From positions 36,471,249 to 36,535,248 of the forward strand of contig OZ038423.1 of assembly GCA_964036155.1 (NCBI GenBank): a stretch of 64,000 nt of DNA. The letters are read 5' to 3'. Each line of letters starts with the position of its first letter. Position 1 is the stretch's first letter. The notes under the pieces were generated by a model. It did no database searches, was not told the origin of the DNA, and saw nothing but the letters and a program-made list of their open reading frames with translations. Positions 44,241-57,368 of this stretch are shown here, in pieces. The position numbers and the translations under genes were made by a program. The DNA comes from Diploscapter coronatus (taxonomy: Eukaryota; Nematoda; Chromadorea; Rhabditida; Rhabditidae).

Positions 44241-45300
44241 TCGCTCCATCTTTGAAAATTCAAGAAAGCATTATCTAGAGTTGCTCGTTTTCGCCCTGCT
44301 ATAGATGTGTTGGATGACTTGTGGCAAAGTCAAGAAAGGTTTCAAAAAGAACAAAGCCAGGTTTTCTATAACCTTGATAAGGAAATGATAGAACTTGAAG
44401 TTATTACCAGACCCACTCAAAGCCTGACAAGCAGCAGGCACAGTGAGTTTTCACCGAAAAAAATAAGGGAAAGAAAAACTTACTGATCAAACTATATTCC
44501 TTTGCAGCTCGATCAACATAAAATCGCCGCCCAGCAGACGAGGCAAAAACTCGAAACGCAACGAATTCAAAGACGATCTCGATAAGGACAAAGATGGAGA
44601 CGTTAAACCAGACAAAGTGCCTTCCGAAAGTAGGAAAAGTGAAAAAAACGAAAAGTAATAGGAAAAAATTAAAGGAACTGGCGTGAAACCCAAGGCGAAT
44701 CGACTGCTCAAGCCGCGCTACAGGCAAGGACACAAAACCAGAGAGGACTCCGTCAAAATCGGGGGTAGATTCAATTCTTTATTGATTTCCTAATTCTTGA
44801 AAGTTCATTAATTCTTTGATTTTTGCCTTTTCAATATTTCTGATTTTTTCTTCAATATCTTTTGAAAACTCCCCATATCTGATGATTTCCAGTCAGCGAC
44901 AAAGGAAAGTCGACCGAGCACTTTTGGCAAAGGCGTTTCGGACAAGTCTAGCCTCAAGTTGGAGCCGACGCAGGGTGAATTCATATGAAAAGAGCAAAAT
45001 TAAATATAAAATAAATTCAGCGAGCAGCACGTCGAATTTGGGCAAAAACAATTCGAAAAAATCGAACGTAGGAAAAACACCTTGCGGAAATCAAAGAAAC
45101 AAAATGAGTGTTTAGAAATCGCAAAAGAACCAGAGTCAACTCAACACGCCCCAACAGAAGAGCACCGTCAAAACGAATCCGCTCGCCTAACCTGGGAAAT
45201 CAAGAAGCCAAGAAAATCCCCAAAGTTCATCGTCATCGTTTGCAAAAATATTCTCGACTTGTAAAATTCCGGAATAAATCCGATTATACACAGTTTAGCC
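44241..45300 (+). CDS. Unresolved coiled-coil or basic protein exons
   Basis: Two readings compete. One joins 'KALSRVARFRPAIDVLDDLW', 'QSQERFQKEQSQVFYNLDKE' and, through a phase-0 intron, 'LDQHKIAAQQTRQKLETQRI', ending in stop at 44585. This is a convincing heptad-rich C-terminus, but I cannot find its 5' end. The other reading is a Lys/Ser-rich chain from 44.5 to 45.25 kb (e.g. DDLDKDKDGDVKPDKVPSES, LLKPRYRQGHKTREDSVKIG, IERRKNTLRKSKKQNECLEI) with unclear frames between exons. There may be two small genes. No family recognised. Confidence 0.3.
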
Positions 45301-46030
45301 GCAATATCGTACTATTTTCAGATCTAGAAAATAAATCGAAAAAATGGAGGGAAGGAAGAGCATGAAAAAAGATAAACGAATAAAAGCAATGTACGAAACG
45401 ACACAACATCATCACACTGTTGAAAATTCAACATTCAAAACTGCTATTGTCTGGTGTCAATGAAATCTTATCAGTAACTACTGTTTATTTCATTGTAAAA
45501 CTTGTAGAAGTAAACGAAGCCATCTACCCAGGCATGAGAAGATTACCGTATTTATCAGAAGCGTTTGGAATTTCGAATTTTCAAAAATTTCCGATTTCGA
45601 ACGCTCCCGATGTTTTCACACAATATGCGTGGGTGGAGACAGATATCGTATATAACTGAAAATGAATAGCGAAAATACATCGCGTTGAGACCCGGAATAA
45701 ATCAATGTTATCAGTGAGATGATCGATAAAACTTGTATATGACGAGTGTAGAAGTGTAGAGGGGGGATTTTAGAGTTTTGCCGAGTGTATTCAACTTCAT
45801 CAACTTCAATCAGCTCTACAAACTCAGCATGAAAACCACATATTAAAATAAAGGTGAAGTTTCCCAGTACCTGAGGGGAGGAGGAGGAGAATAAGGAAAA
45901 TTCAGGGGTTATATAATTTTGTTTCGTATCATGGCTAGATGAGGTCAGAGATTTAGGAGTATGTAAATATGCATAGAGTTAAGGGGAGTTTGTAGGAAAA
46001 GCACCACATCTTGTCGTTATTCTGTCTGGT
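45301..46030. other. 3' flank of the MADF-BESS gene; little else
   Basis: AT-rich spacer. A 79-codon plus-strand ORF at 45420-45659 has no splice signals or motifs and I do not call it a gene. Confidence 0.4.
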
Positions 46031-49000
46031 TTAGTGGCTGTTTGGCACCAACTCATGGGCGACCACATTATTTGTTGGCAATTCCGTTTCTTCGTCCTAT
46101 AAGAAAATTCACTAATTTTGAAGAATAGAACATCTTCTCACTTGGATAATTCTGATACAAGTCCCAGGGCCGAATCTAGCGTCCAGGAGGATTCTTTGAA
46201 TGTTCATCTTCATCACAGCCTTCTGTAAGATAAAAATTAAAATAAAGAAATTCAGAAATGACATGGTCTTTTGGAAAAAAGTAATTATTCGGGTTTTTGA
46301 AAAATTTTGTTAAGAATTGCTTTTTCTGGACAACATTTGTAAATCTCACCTCATCATCCGCAAGTCGACTCAAGTGGGAGCTGATGAGTTGTTGGAATGC
46401 CAAATCCGCGTCGTATTGGCTCTGATAGCCGACAGTCGCCGATGTGCCTGCTCCTACGGACGGGGAATTCCCCACGAGTCTCTGAAATAGAGAAACACGT
46501 TTCTCAAAACATTCCATTTTTCATATTACCTGCTGCTGCTGAACGGCCAGGCGATGATGTTGTTCAGCCTCGTTCGAAGTTTGCCCTCTGAGTTGTTCAT
46601 GGCCGCCTCCGATCATCATCGAACTGAGCAGAGGAGATTCGCCGAGAAGGGCCGAGTCTTCTTAAATCAGTTTTTAAGAGAAGAAATCGTTTTTATTCTC
46701 GAAATTTATCAATTTTCTTACCATCCTGATCCATGACAATGGATCTATCCTGCAGCGAATCAGCCTCGTCCAGAATCATGTCCTCGTTCAGCTGAGACAG
46801 GCCTCCAGAAGAGTGCGACTGGGAGATGGTTTGTTGTGGAATGAGAATTCTCTGTCCTGCTCCTGAGCCGCTTGAATTCCTGGCTGCATGTCCGGAACTC
46901 GTCAGAACAATCGATTGAGAGTGTTGAGCAGAGGTGGTTGCGACATTCTGAAAAAAAACACATTCAATCTTTAGAAAGTTTGGCATAACATGCAACTATA
47001 TTCTATCAACGTGAGAATTAAAAATATGAAAAGATCTGGAAAAAAAGTTGTTTTCTTTTCCTTCTAAATTATCCTTTTCTATATATTCCTCTACCTGATG
47101 CGAAGTGGGAGTGTACTGATGATTGCTCGCATTGTTCGGTCGATAGGCGATCAGACGCTTCTTGACAGGAGGCGGTCCAGCTGATCCGCTAAAATGTCTA
47201 AATATGGACAAAAACTGAAAAGTATAAGTGTGCCTAGAAGTTGATCCTGCAGGCGACTCGTATTCGATCGGATTTGAAGGCGTGTTTGGCACGGAGAGGA
47301 GGCGGAACATTTTCTGCAACAAATAATATACTATTTGAACAAGGAGCAATTTCTTCCAGACCTGGCCACTTCCATTCTGATAGCAAGTTGTCGTATCGAC
47401 CAGCATAGTCATCGTACCGTGGTGATGGAGTTGGACTGGCTCTAAAATGATTATTTTAAACGTTTTTAAAAATATAAATTCTGACAATTTTTATGATTTA
47501 AAAAATTCTAAAATTTAGCATTTTCAATTCTCTGAAAAGGTACCTTTCTTGGGCTGTTGCGTCATGGCTGCTCTTCCAGGAACACTGCCACTGTCAGTCA
47601 CGGTAATTGTCGGTTCGGAATTATGAGCGGATTTTGTGGCAGATGAACCTCCAGTGATCTGAAAAAGCATTTCTTCCGAAAATTCCTCGAACTTCTTACA
47701 ATTATTCTTTGTCCTTTATTAGTTATGGCGGAGTGATGGACATTTCCCGAGTTGTTTCCAGACAAAGTTGTCATCGTTTTTGCACCGGAAGTTCTGGAAT
47801 TAAACTATTCGAAAATCCAGTTAAAAATACGTGAAATTTTCAAGAATGTAAAATTAGAACAAAAATATACCCCGCATCATTGACGTTCGAAATAATTCCC
47901 GAAGCTTCAGCCAAGGGAACGAGTCGAACAGGTCGATTCGAATTCGGCTGCAGCAGAATGTAGCCACTTCCATTGGAAGACGAGGTTGTCACGGCAGAGG
48001 TCGAATGTGTTCCCGAGGCCGAGCCGGAGGGAGACTCATTCTGGTGACTCAGGCGAGAGGATTGCGCACCTTGTACGATCGAAATGTTGCGAGGAGTTTG
48101 ATATCTGGAAAACAACTTATGATTTCTTTTGCAAAAAATATCTAGTTCTGTAAAAGAGTAAAAAATCGAAACTCCGAGAAACACACATGCTAAGAAAGAT
48201 GTTTTATTTCTTCAGACTTGAAACTTTTCAAAATTTTGAACCCGTACACTCGCATACCCTAAACCCGCACCCACTTTCTTCCGAAAATTTCGAAAAAAAA
48301 ACACGGACACCCGCAAGTTTTTATTTGCAATTCTGCATTCCCACATGTCATTTCTTCAAAATATCACCTTGTAGCTTTTCATTAAAATAAAATTTAACTC
48401 ACCCCGAAATCATGAGATCCTGCGCAATCGACATATTGTGATTATCGTAGTAGGTGTCCGCATTCATGCCCTCTGTCGAGTGCACCAATTGCTGTCGAAG
48501 TATGGATTGTCCTCGGGCGGATGCTGAAAATAATGAACTTTTTACCGTTTTACAAACTTTCTAGAATTTTGTAAAATCATTACCTTCGCCACAATAATCG
48601 TCCAACCAGTGCATCCTTTCCATCATTTCAACGTCCATAGGATCAGAGTTTCTTTGCTCCTGGAAAGATATTGAAATCTTCGATTTTTATTTTAAAAAAA
48701 AAAAAAAGCACCAACCCTCTCGGTTTTCTTCTTCCACCTCACGTATTTGTCTCGAAGTCGTTTCCAGTGCGTTTGGAGTTGTTGAATTGTGCCTGAAAAT
48801 TTCGATTCGACTTCCACAAATTGAAAATATCAAACTGATTTCAAAAATTAGGAAAATTCTGACCTGTGAAATTGATCTGTTCCGAAATGCTCTGCCAGAC
48901 ATGCGTTCTGAATTGCACACTCGCCATCCGATTCCCGTAATGTTCGTCGCGAGGGTCATAAATGCACGGCTCTAGACTCACAGCATCAGCAAGAGCGATC

Positions 49001-49887
49001 TAGAAATAACAAAATCAGTATCTTATTCCCATTTCAATAAGAAAAACCGAAAGTTTTGTACAGCATCAAGAAAAGGAATGATATTGAACATTTAGGGTAG
49101 AATGATAAGGTAATTTAGGTTTACCATGAATTGATAGTCACCGAGACTGGATTGCAGTTTGAATGGGCCTTGCATCTGTGCGCTCTGCGAGTGACGGTCT
49201 TCTTCGATCAGTTCTTCACTCTAAAACAGCCAAAAATTACTTTTCATGGAAAAATTTTGGGAAAGTACCTGTTCCCTGTCCATATGTTCATCCACGCACA
49301 GTTCTTCCATCTCGTTGTCGGGGTTTTCCTCTTCACGATTCTCCTCTGCTTGTTGTTGTTGAATAGGCTGCTTCTTCAAAGCGCCTAAAATCAAAGAAGT
49401 AGGTTAAAATTTGTTTGAAGTTCTTAATAGAATTTCCAATTTTGTCATCTAAATTTTAAAATCAAACCTCATTCAACCCTGATCTCGAAGTCCTACCTTT
49501 ATTTCCCGATTGCAGCGCCTTCAGGTCAGTATGTTGATAGGCGTTTCCACTGGCAGTGGTTTCCCCGTCGCTCGTGCCCGGAATCGACGAATTTTCTCCG
49601 CTTTTCCTTGCTCCTTTCGATTTTTTCGGCTCGGAATTCGAGGATTGACTGGTCTGAAATCAATATTTCAGAGAAGACACGAATAATCGATTTTTTAAAA
49701 AAAGATTTATATTTCTCCTAGAATCTATAAATGAAAAATGATAAGAAATTTCAAATACCTGTTGTTCATTTTGATGGGTCGAGGTTTCAGCTTCATTTTC
49801 TGTCTGATTTATCTGATTCTGATTCGACTGACTGGTTCCGTTTCTGGTCGGTGCGACGGACGCCGTCCCTCCCGATTCTCTCGCCAT
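46031..49887 (-). CDS. MADF-BESS transcriptional regulator
   Basis: Adf-1-like DNA-binding factor. Starts at 49887 (MARESGGTASVAPT) with an acceptor-like TTGCAG 6 nt upstream. The N-terminus is Gln/Asn/Ser-rich and acidic (QNQINQTENEAET; QPIQQQQAEENREEE). A MADF domain occupies 49.0-48.6 kb: LADAVSLEPCIYDPRDEHYG, FRTHVWQSISEQI, LQTHWKRLRDKYVRWKKK. The long middle is Ser/Asn/Thr-rich. A BESS motif lies near 46.4-46.2 kb: DADLAFQQLISSHLSRL, then a splice join, then KAVMKMNIQRILLDARFG. The last exon encodes 'DEETELPTNNVVAHELVPNSH'. MADF plus BESS is a known pairing for sequence-specific co-regulators. The specific madf orthologue is not determined. Confidence 0.82.
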
Positions 49888-51021
49888 GGAAATCTGCAAG
49901 TCCAGCCATCAAATTGATTTACCCACTTCTATCGAAAATCGATACGAGTAGCAAAAGATGAAAAGTGCTCCGGCTCAACGAGAAAACAGCTATTTTGGAA
50001 GGTTAACGGAAGATTACAAGTCAAGGAAAGAGACGAAGGGATATGAAATGGGCTTGCACGAATTTAACGGAAGCGGGCTACAATTTGGAGCTGTTTAGGA
50101 AACACGCGAGAAAAAAATAAGGAAGACTTTTTCCCCACTCAAATCTCACGAACAATCGGACTTTCAAATGCAAGAACGGACGAACATGTTTTTCCCTTTC
50201 CCAGCTTCATTTCTTCTTTGCGCCGATGAATTTTTGATATCGACGTTTCTCGGCAAAAATCGATGTTGTTTGTCGTTTGGAATGGTGGCTTTGCAGGCAA
50301 TGTCGAAAGAGATGTGAACCTTATTCTATGTGATTTTGCGAAAAATGTTGGCTTTTTACGTTACATCGTCAAATTCTAATATGTCGATCGATACAGCTTT
50401 TGATTTGCGCTTTTTACCGCCACCTCGTCGCATCGTTTGCATCGGTTTTCGGTGTGATCGCGGCAAGGGGTAGGGGAACGCAGAAGCAGCGCCTCGCCCA
50501 GTGCCTAGTCCCTGAGTGACTGACCGACCGCTAGGCAGGCCGCGCTCAGCTGCACGACGCGACGCAAGCCCGACGCAACACGACAACCATGAATACGAAC
50601 GACGAAATAACGAGACAAGTTGAGAGAGCGGAAAGGAGACGAGACACTAGGAGGTCGAGCCCGACTAGCAGACACTGCTGCAGTTGTGAATGCAGATAGA
50701 CAGGGTTAGAGAGTGAGAGATGCAGGGCAAAGGGATAAGGGGTAGAGAGGCAGAGAAAACAGACATAGTCAATAATACCACTCTCCTCCCATGCGAAAAT
50801 CGCAGCAAGACCCAAACGCGTGAAACAACGATTTATTGAAAAAGCACCTGATTTTCAACGTAAAGATTTAAAACTTGACAATTTTGAAAAAGTCGTTTTT
50901 AAAGTCGATTTTGTCGATGAGATCATTGGTCATTTTCCCCGTACGAATAAGTAACACCGGTGCACGGCCATTAAAGACAACGGGAGGAAGACTAAAGCGT
51001 GAGCCGTACCTAATAGAGGAT
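49888..51021. other. Spacer with a GC-rich, CpG-dense patch
   Basis: Separates two minus-strand genes and is the likely promoter of the MADF gene. The stretch at about 50400-50600 is unusually rich in CG dinucleotides, with small GACGCAA/GACGCGA repeats. An antisense ORF crosses it, but I see no exon structure. Confidence 0.4.
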
Positions 51022-54000
51022 TTACTTGATCTTATATAAACTGAATGAGTGAAAGACTTTACCGAAAAATATCACAAGTAGGACCGTTTTAAAGCACGTT
51101 TGTACGACATAACTGTCCACCATAGCGAGTGAAGACATGCCAAGGAGGACTGATATTGAGGCCTAGAAATCTAGTTTTAAGAAGAGAATCTAGAAATGGA
51201 TAAATAGCATCTCGAATACTGTGGAGATGGACTTGGTATCGTTCCTAACTTGAGAGCAGAATCTTTACCTGAATTATAGGCCATCCTACAGTGCCCAAAG
51301 TATAGCGTAATTTGGCATGAGCGATATTTTCATCCTTCTTCGGCAACCGCTTCTCCGTCATATATGCATACGACACATGAGCTGCGAAGTCTTCAAAAAA
51401 GTTTGATCTTCGCGATGAAAAGCGTGTTCTTACCAACAGAAAATCCAACACTCATGGCTATCGTGATCATCGAAATTGCATCCAAACTGATGTCGATGAA
51501 AGTCATGAAGCCCAATACACCGAAGGCTATCGAGAAGATGTTTATTCCTGAATTATCTCGCTTAATTAGTCAATTGAAATGAGATAGCTACCAATTACAA
51601 TCACGCATAAGGGTTGAGGAATAAACAATAGGGACACCGGAAGCATTGCGACTAAAAGTTCAAAGTTTGTGAAAATAAATGATTCTGAGCTTACTTATCG
51701 AAAAGTACAAGTCCTGCATGGTCTGGGGCCACATGATTTCATATTCGTCAGCGATATTCCACAGTGGGGTGTAGGTCGTCACTTCGAAGTTGGAATATTT
51801 TTTGCACAAGTTTCTATAAACTCAAATTTCAAAGGTGACTGTATCTATGGCATGCCTCATGGTTGTAGCGCATTCGTACATGTCTGAATCAGTAGCGACG
51901 TCGGTGACTCTGGTAGCCAACCGGAAGGCTTTCGTCGTGCCATTTTCATCTCGCAGAACATCGTAAGAATACTTATCATTGGCCATTAGAAAACCTCCGA
52001 GATTTGAGACGAAGGACTAAAACGCGTTCTTTAGAAGACGTCTTCTCACAAATCACCTCTTCGTCATCCAGCATAGCATTCCAAATATCGTCGTCAAAAC
52101 CCAACCCCTTCATATAATCTTGGAAGGAAAAGTACCAAAAGTCAGTACTGAAAAGACTTGGAATTTAGAAAAGGGTTAGATTTTCTAACCTATTTCTCCC
52201 CGAAGAACACCAAGTGGTTTCGAATTCTTGCAGAGCGAGGAAGAACTCCTCCCGTTGTTCTCTGACTGCCATATTCGGCGGTTTCATCACGGCTATGTCG
52301 ACGATCTTCGAGTCCATTGGGAAGAAGGCATTTCGAGCTGCGAGAAAAGCTCGAGGAGAGGTGGATTTTTGCACAACATTAATCAACTGAAATTTATTTC
52401 GTTTGCAGGTTTCTTTCACTGAAATGCATACATCAAATCCGATGACTAGATTAGAAATTCCATAAATCGCGAATGAAGCGTAGGCAATATAAAGTCCGAA
52501 GAAAATCGCGATCATCCAAGGCTTCGAAATGAAAGGCCCAAATTTGTCCTCGAAGAACCTTTGATACCACATCCGATGGTCTTGCTCTTTCTAAAGTATA
52601 CCACCGTTTCGCTACCTTCATTGAAAAATTCGTGCCTTCGGATTGTGGACGTCGACAAAATTCACGTCATTATTGTTGCCGGCTTCAGGCAGAACATGAA
52701 CATGTGTACCCATATGAAAGAGCAATTTCTTCGTGGGAACGTCTAAAGGTTTCATTTTTCCAACCCAGCAATGTGTCTAACCTTCAAGAAAATGCTCCTT
52801 GAGATTTATCGTATCTCTCAGAGTCAGTGAATTTCTCTCTTGTTCCTCGATTCGACCTTGAAGCGATAGTGTGGCGACGAAAACAGTCATGCAATAAAGG
52901 AAAATGAAGAAAATCGCTGCGGAAGAGTAGTAGCAGAAGAACATTACCTAAAAATTAGAGAGTTAGGTGGGCTAAAAGAAGAAAACCCTACAGCTGGTAG
53001 TGGTGCTGAAGCTCCGATCAGAAAAGCAATGCAGTCCGTGAGAGTTGTGATTGAAATCGAGACTGCGGCGTGACGCATAGCTGTTTCAACTCTTTCTTCT
53101 ACCTGAAAACAGCCTACTTTTTCTTTCAAAAGTTCAGATGTTTACCGAATGAAGTCTATTCGTTTCATGCCAAGCGGCTAACATTAGGAAAGTATCGTCA
53201 ATGCCAATCGTTAAACTCAGGAATGGCATGACCGTACACATATCAACGAAGGTCATTCCACAAAGTAGGAGCATTCCAGTAGCAGAAATGATAGCCATCA
53301 GAGTCGAAATGACTCCCACGATACCCAATAAGGGTTTGCTCAAGACCTAGAATTAACTTCAGAATCTTTAATTATTATCGGAAAATGATCTACCCAGTCA
53401 ATAACCAAAAATGTTCGTCTTTTCTGATTCACTTTGACTCCAGGCAGATTAACCCATTTCACAGTGAAAGTTGTCAAAACCGAGAAGACGATGAGCACAC
53501 AAAACGTTATGGAAAATCTAAAAGGGAGCTTTTTTCTCGTAGAAATTTCAACAATTTCTTACTTTGGAATGATCCTGTCCTGCTCTTTAGCCAGTTCTTG
53601 ATCGAATGTCGCAGAGTGGAAATAGTAAATGTTTAGAAGAGGAGCAGATAGTGTACCGTTCTCAATTTCAGCGGCTATGGCGTTTTCGAACTCTCTAAAA
53701 ACGATCGTTTGAAAGACATGATAACTAACTTTTATGCTTACTTGCTAAGTTCTCCAACATTCTCATCGAACTTCTTGAGCTGATACAGAATCATCCAAGC
53801 TGAGGCCCCGTTGACATAGCCGTTCGAGCTGAAGGACACATTTCCAAGAAGTCGCATTACATCGATCTTCTCGGTCGCATAGCGACTAGCCCATTTTGGG
53901 TACGTTATATTGAAGTGATCCTGAAATAGAGGAAAAGATTCATCTTCAATCCTTTATGACAAACCTCATCGCCCCGGGCAAAAATGTCTGCAATCAATCG

Positions 54001-54693
54001 ACCGTGCGAATTCGAGAAACACTCGTTCTGAAGATCAACTTTTACTTTTCAAAGGGAAACTCTTTCGTACTTGAAAATGCAGGCAAATGTCCTTGTACGA
54101 ATACTTTCTTCCTGTCTTTGAGGTTAAATTGTGAGAACCGATGTATTCCAGTACCTAGATCGAAATTTTGGAGGTGAAAAAGATAAAGAAAAACTATTGC
54201 CTTCAAGAACTGCCTTGCATGCTCCTTTCGAAGGATACTTCCCCTGTCTTTCGCTGTGATGATCATGTAGACGCCTCGACGTCTCATAAAGTCTTTGGCT
54301 GAAATTTCCTTGGACTATAATATTCGGGGGTTTCGAAAATACCCGGATGATAGTGAATATCATCGTTGGCCCAATTCTCTCCGAAAACCGCTTCTTCCGT
54401 CTTCCAAGGAGCATTTAGAGGAGAATAAAGATAGTGGACTCCTCTGACAATCTACAGGAAAATAGACTTCCTTAAAGAAGAGAAAGACAAAAGTTTACCC
54501 GAAAATGCATGAAAACTCCGCTCGATAGACAGATGCATAGAATCGTCGGAATGATGATAAAGGGCCACGGGTGTCTAGAAAAATCCGTTTTTAAGGAAAA
54601 ATACAAAAATATGACTTACCTCGAAACGAAGACACAGTAGCGAGCCACAACATTCGACCAAGGCTTTTCCAGTGGGGCCCACGTGCATTTCAT
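51022..54693 (-). CDS. Patched-related (PTR) sterol-sensing-domain protein
   Basis: Nematode PTR proteins are multi-pass membrane proteins needed for cuticle, molting and trafficking. The start at 54693 reads MKCTWAPLEKPWSNVVARYC then FVSRHPWPFIIIPTILCICL, the canonical PTR N-terminus. An acceptor (TTACAG) sits 1 nt before the ATG, a strong spliced-leader site. An extracellular loop contains the GENWANDDIHY block. The sterol-sensing domain is at 53.6-52.9 kb (GMLLLCGMTFVDMCTVMPFL, GIDDTFLMLAAWHETNR, ISITTLTDCIAFLIGA). A second transmembrane block follows. The C-terminus is 'MVDSYVVQTCFKTVLLVIFF...SLYKIK', stop at 51022. Which ptr gene is unclear. All expected parts are present. Confidence 0.88.
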
Positions 54694-56125
54694 ACTGTAA
54701 ATTTACGATACTAGTGAAGAATGAAAAAAACTCGAAGCTCATGAAGCATACATACAGACAGCCCAAATATGAAAATGTGACATAGAAAACACAAAGGAAA
54801 GTTTATGTTTGAGCAAGAAAAAGCATAAAAACAAAAACTTAAATGGGTCGTCGTGATCCAATAAAAAACAAACACTAAATGAACCCAAATAGATGGGGAG
54901 TCTTTCGTGAAAGCTAGTAACTTTTCCTAGTGATCTTTATAGAAAGTGGATGAGAGTATAAGATCAAATAAGAAAATTCGCGAAAAATCACTGCACTCAA
55001 AAGGTTTACGAAGAAAAATGCTGCCCACCGCACTTCCCGTATCAGTCAGAAGTCAGTGACGACGCCTCTCGGGATTCTCGGCTATTTGAAGTCCGAATTG
55101 GGTAATGAGTAAAGAGGGCGGAGTCGAGACGAAAAGCGGGTAATTTGTTGCTGAATCAAAGGGACATTTGTCGAAAACGAAGCAAACAAACCCCGCAAAT
55201 CTACGGATGGAGGTATAGACCGGATGCAAAAACATGCGTGAAACAGTCCTCTATCCTCAGACTCTCTAAACCCTCTCAAATCTATCTACTCTATCACCTC
55301 TTTTGAAGCATTACGTTCAGATTTCTCAAATCTTCGCTCCTTTCCTTTCCTTTCAGCAATGTTAGCAGTAAACTCGTGCTAACCGAAAGTTGACACATAA
55401 TTGAGGAAAGAGTGAAGAGAATGAGGTTGAACTTGGGAAAATGCGAACAGACGAGTAAAATTACCCCTGAACCAAATCAACAAAGAGAAAAAATAGGAAA
55501 AAGTTAGTCAGTCGAGTAACACGGTCAGCTCTACGAGGCTAATTCGATCATTTTTCAATGCTTAAACCACCAAACCATGAAAGAAGCAGGAAGAAATTAA
55601 AAATGGAAATGATGCTGATCATGAAATTAGCATTGTTTCTCGAGGAATGTCGAGAATATCCACTCGTCATTTCCGATTCGGCCGAACGAGAGGCAAATCG
55701 AGGAAAATGACCGACAAAGAACCACGCAGGTAATCAAAAACAGGAAAAACGTGGTTTTCACGTCGTTTCCGGCGAAATTCGTGAAATTCCCCGAATTCTA
55801 CGACTTCCGACCGAAAATCTGAGGAATAAATAAAATCCGACTGTAAAAATGTGGAAATCTGGATGTCATACGAGTTAGGGAAAGATAAAATTCAATGACA
55901 AATAGTTGTCTGAAATAGACTTGTAACTTTTCCGAAAATTTCTGACTCGCACTCCAAGGTTTACATCCGCACCTCTCCTCAATACTTCAAAAATGCTAAA
56001 CGTCGCGATTCCGCCCCAAATCCCACACCTATCGCCTGTATCCGCGTTGGATGGGATGCGAGTTATTCATTTCAAGTCTAACCTAAAATACAAATTGCAC
56101 TCGTAGATGCCTGGTGATTCGAAAA
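54694..56125. other. Upstream region of ptr gene; no gene seen
   Basis: AT-rich divergent spacer. Short ORFs lack motifs or splice support. It contains the presumed ptr promoter and the 5' flank of the 138-residue gene. Confidence 0.45.
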
Positions 56126-57368
56126 ATGAAGAAGCCGAACGACGTCGTGAAGACCGAGCTGCGATTCGTCGCCTACCACAAGGGGGACGTCGATAGCTTC
56201 GCGGTAGGCAGGGAAAAAAACGTACTTTGGCAATTTTGCAAGTTTCGAGTGAATTGACATTTGTCATTTTGTTTTTGTCCGTTTGAAAAGCGTTTTTTTT
56301 TTCAAGTCAGACTTCCAAAATAAACATTTTCAGGAGCTCGAAATTCTCGACGAAGCAGCGAATTACGTACGTGGTCAGCTCGAGAGCAAAATCGAAGTCG
56401 GACTTGTTTTTGTCGAACGAAAATTAATTTCAATTTTCGTCAGGAATGCAAGACGTCGAGTTCGGTATCGGTAACTTCCACGAAGACGACCGTCGAGTTT
56501 CCACAGGTCTGTGCCTATACTCATAAACGCACCAAGAGGCTCTCGATGCGTTTATGAATACGGACATTGAAAGAGTTTCCAAATATTTTGAAAGCAAAAC
56601 AATTCAGAAGTCCGAAACATCTCACGAAGAGAAGGCTCTGTACGTGGCTGCTAAAACGGTCAAGGTCTGTGTTTTGAATTTTTAACGAGCAGCTAAAATG
56701 CTAAAGTTTATTTCTTCTCAAGCGTTCTCCGTTCTTACTTTATTCCTTACTCTGAAGATGAACTTTATTTAGACGTTGTCTTTTGTGAAGCCATAAAAAT
56801 TTCAGTACCTGAAACAGCAGCTGGCCGAAGGTAAGCCCGAATACAACATGTCGCCAGAGGTCGCCAAACTCGTCGACGATATGCTTGGGCAAGTTAGAAA
56901 ATTCAAACCTCTATAATTTGAAAGAAAAAATGATGAGCGCTTTTTCTTTAAAACTACGAATTCCTGAAATTCTCTTGGACAGACTTCTCAAAAGTCGACC
57001 CGCAGAAATAATTGTGTCATATTGAGAGTAAAAGGGCATGTCTTCTTTTCTTCTCTCGGAAAGATACTATTTTTCTGCGGGTCGAGTTTTGGGAAGTCTG
57101 CTTTTGAGCTGATACTGTCGTTTTATTTTGAATCCCTTGAGTCATACACATTTTCCACAAAGAAAAAGTCAAAATGGAGAAAAGCAGATTTTCAAAAACT
57201 TCAGATGCTGGTCAAAGCGACCGAGTGCAACCCCGGCGACAAGGTTGCAGTGGCTGAGATCCTCATCGAAGTTAAGGTAAATTGAAAACCAGGGACTTGG
57301 AAAAATGATTGAACATTCCGGGTATAATCACGATCATCAAGGAGATGGCCGCTGGGACGAACAAATAG
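56126..57368 (+). CDS. Orphan 138-residue protein
   Basis: Seven exons, all phase 0: 56126-56203, 56334-56366, 56444-56506, 56608-56664, 56806-56892, 57205-57276 and 57342-57368. They total 417 nt. The product begins MKKPNDVVKTELRFVAYHKG. It contains a Ser/Thr/Val strip (SSSVSVTSTKTTVEF), a charged helix (EEKALYVAAKTVKYLKQQLA) and 'MSPEVAKLVDDMLGQMLVK', and ends EMAAGTNK. Exon 2 is only 33 nt, ending at a perfect GTACGT donor. An upstream ATG at 56107 opens a 29-codon frame that overlaps the start. Intron 5 hosts the second family-A foldback element. I recognise no family; no signal peptide or transmembrane helix is visible. Confidence 0.7.
56990..57100. mobile_element. Foldback (MITE-like) element, family A copy 2
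   Basis: Inverted ends cagacttctcaaaagtcgac and the complement of cagacttcccaaaactcgac. The core matches copy 1 (7692-7820), including AATAATTGTGTCATATTGAGAG-like sequence. It lies in intron 5 of the 138-residue gene. Confidence 0.78.

Noticed and set aside
45420..45659. 79-codon plus-strand ORF
   Set aside because: Protein-like in places, but there is no start context, splice or homology signal that I can see.
50356..50586. 76-codon minus-strand ORF in the CpG-rich patch
   Set aside because: Arg/Gly-rich translation follows from GC-rich DNA rather than codon structure.
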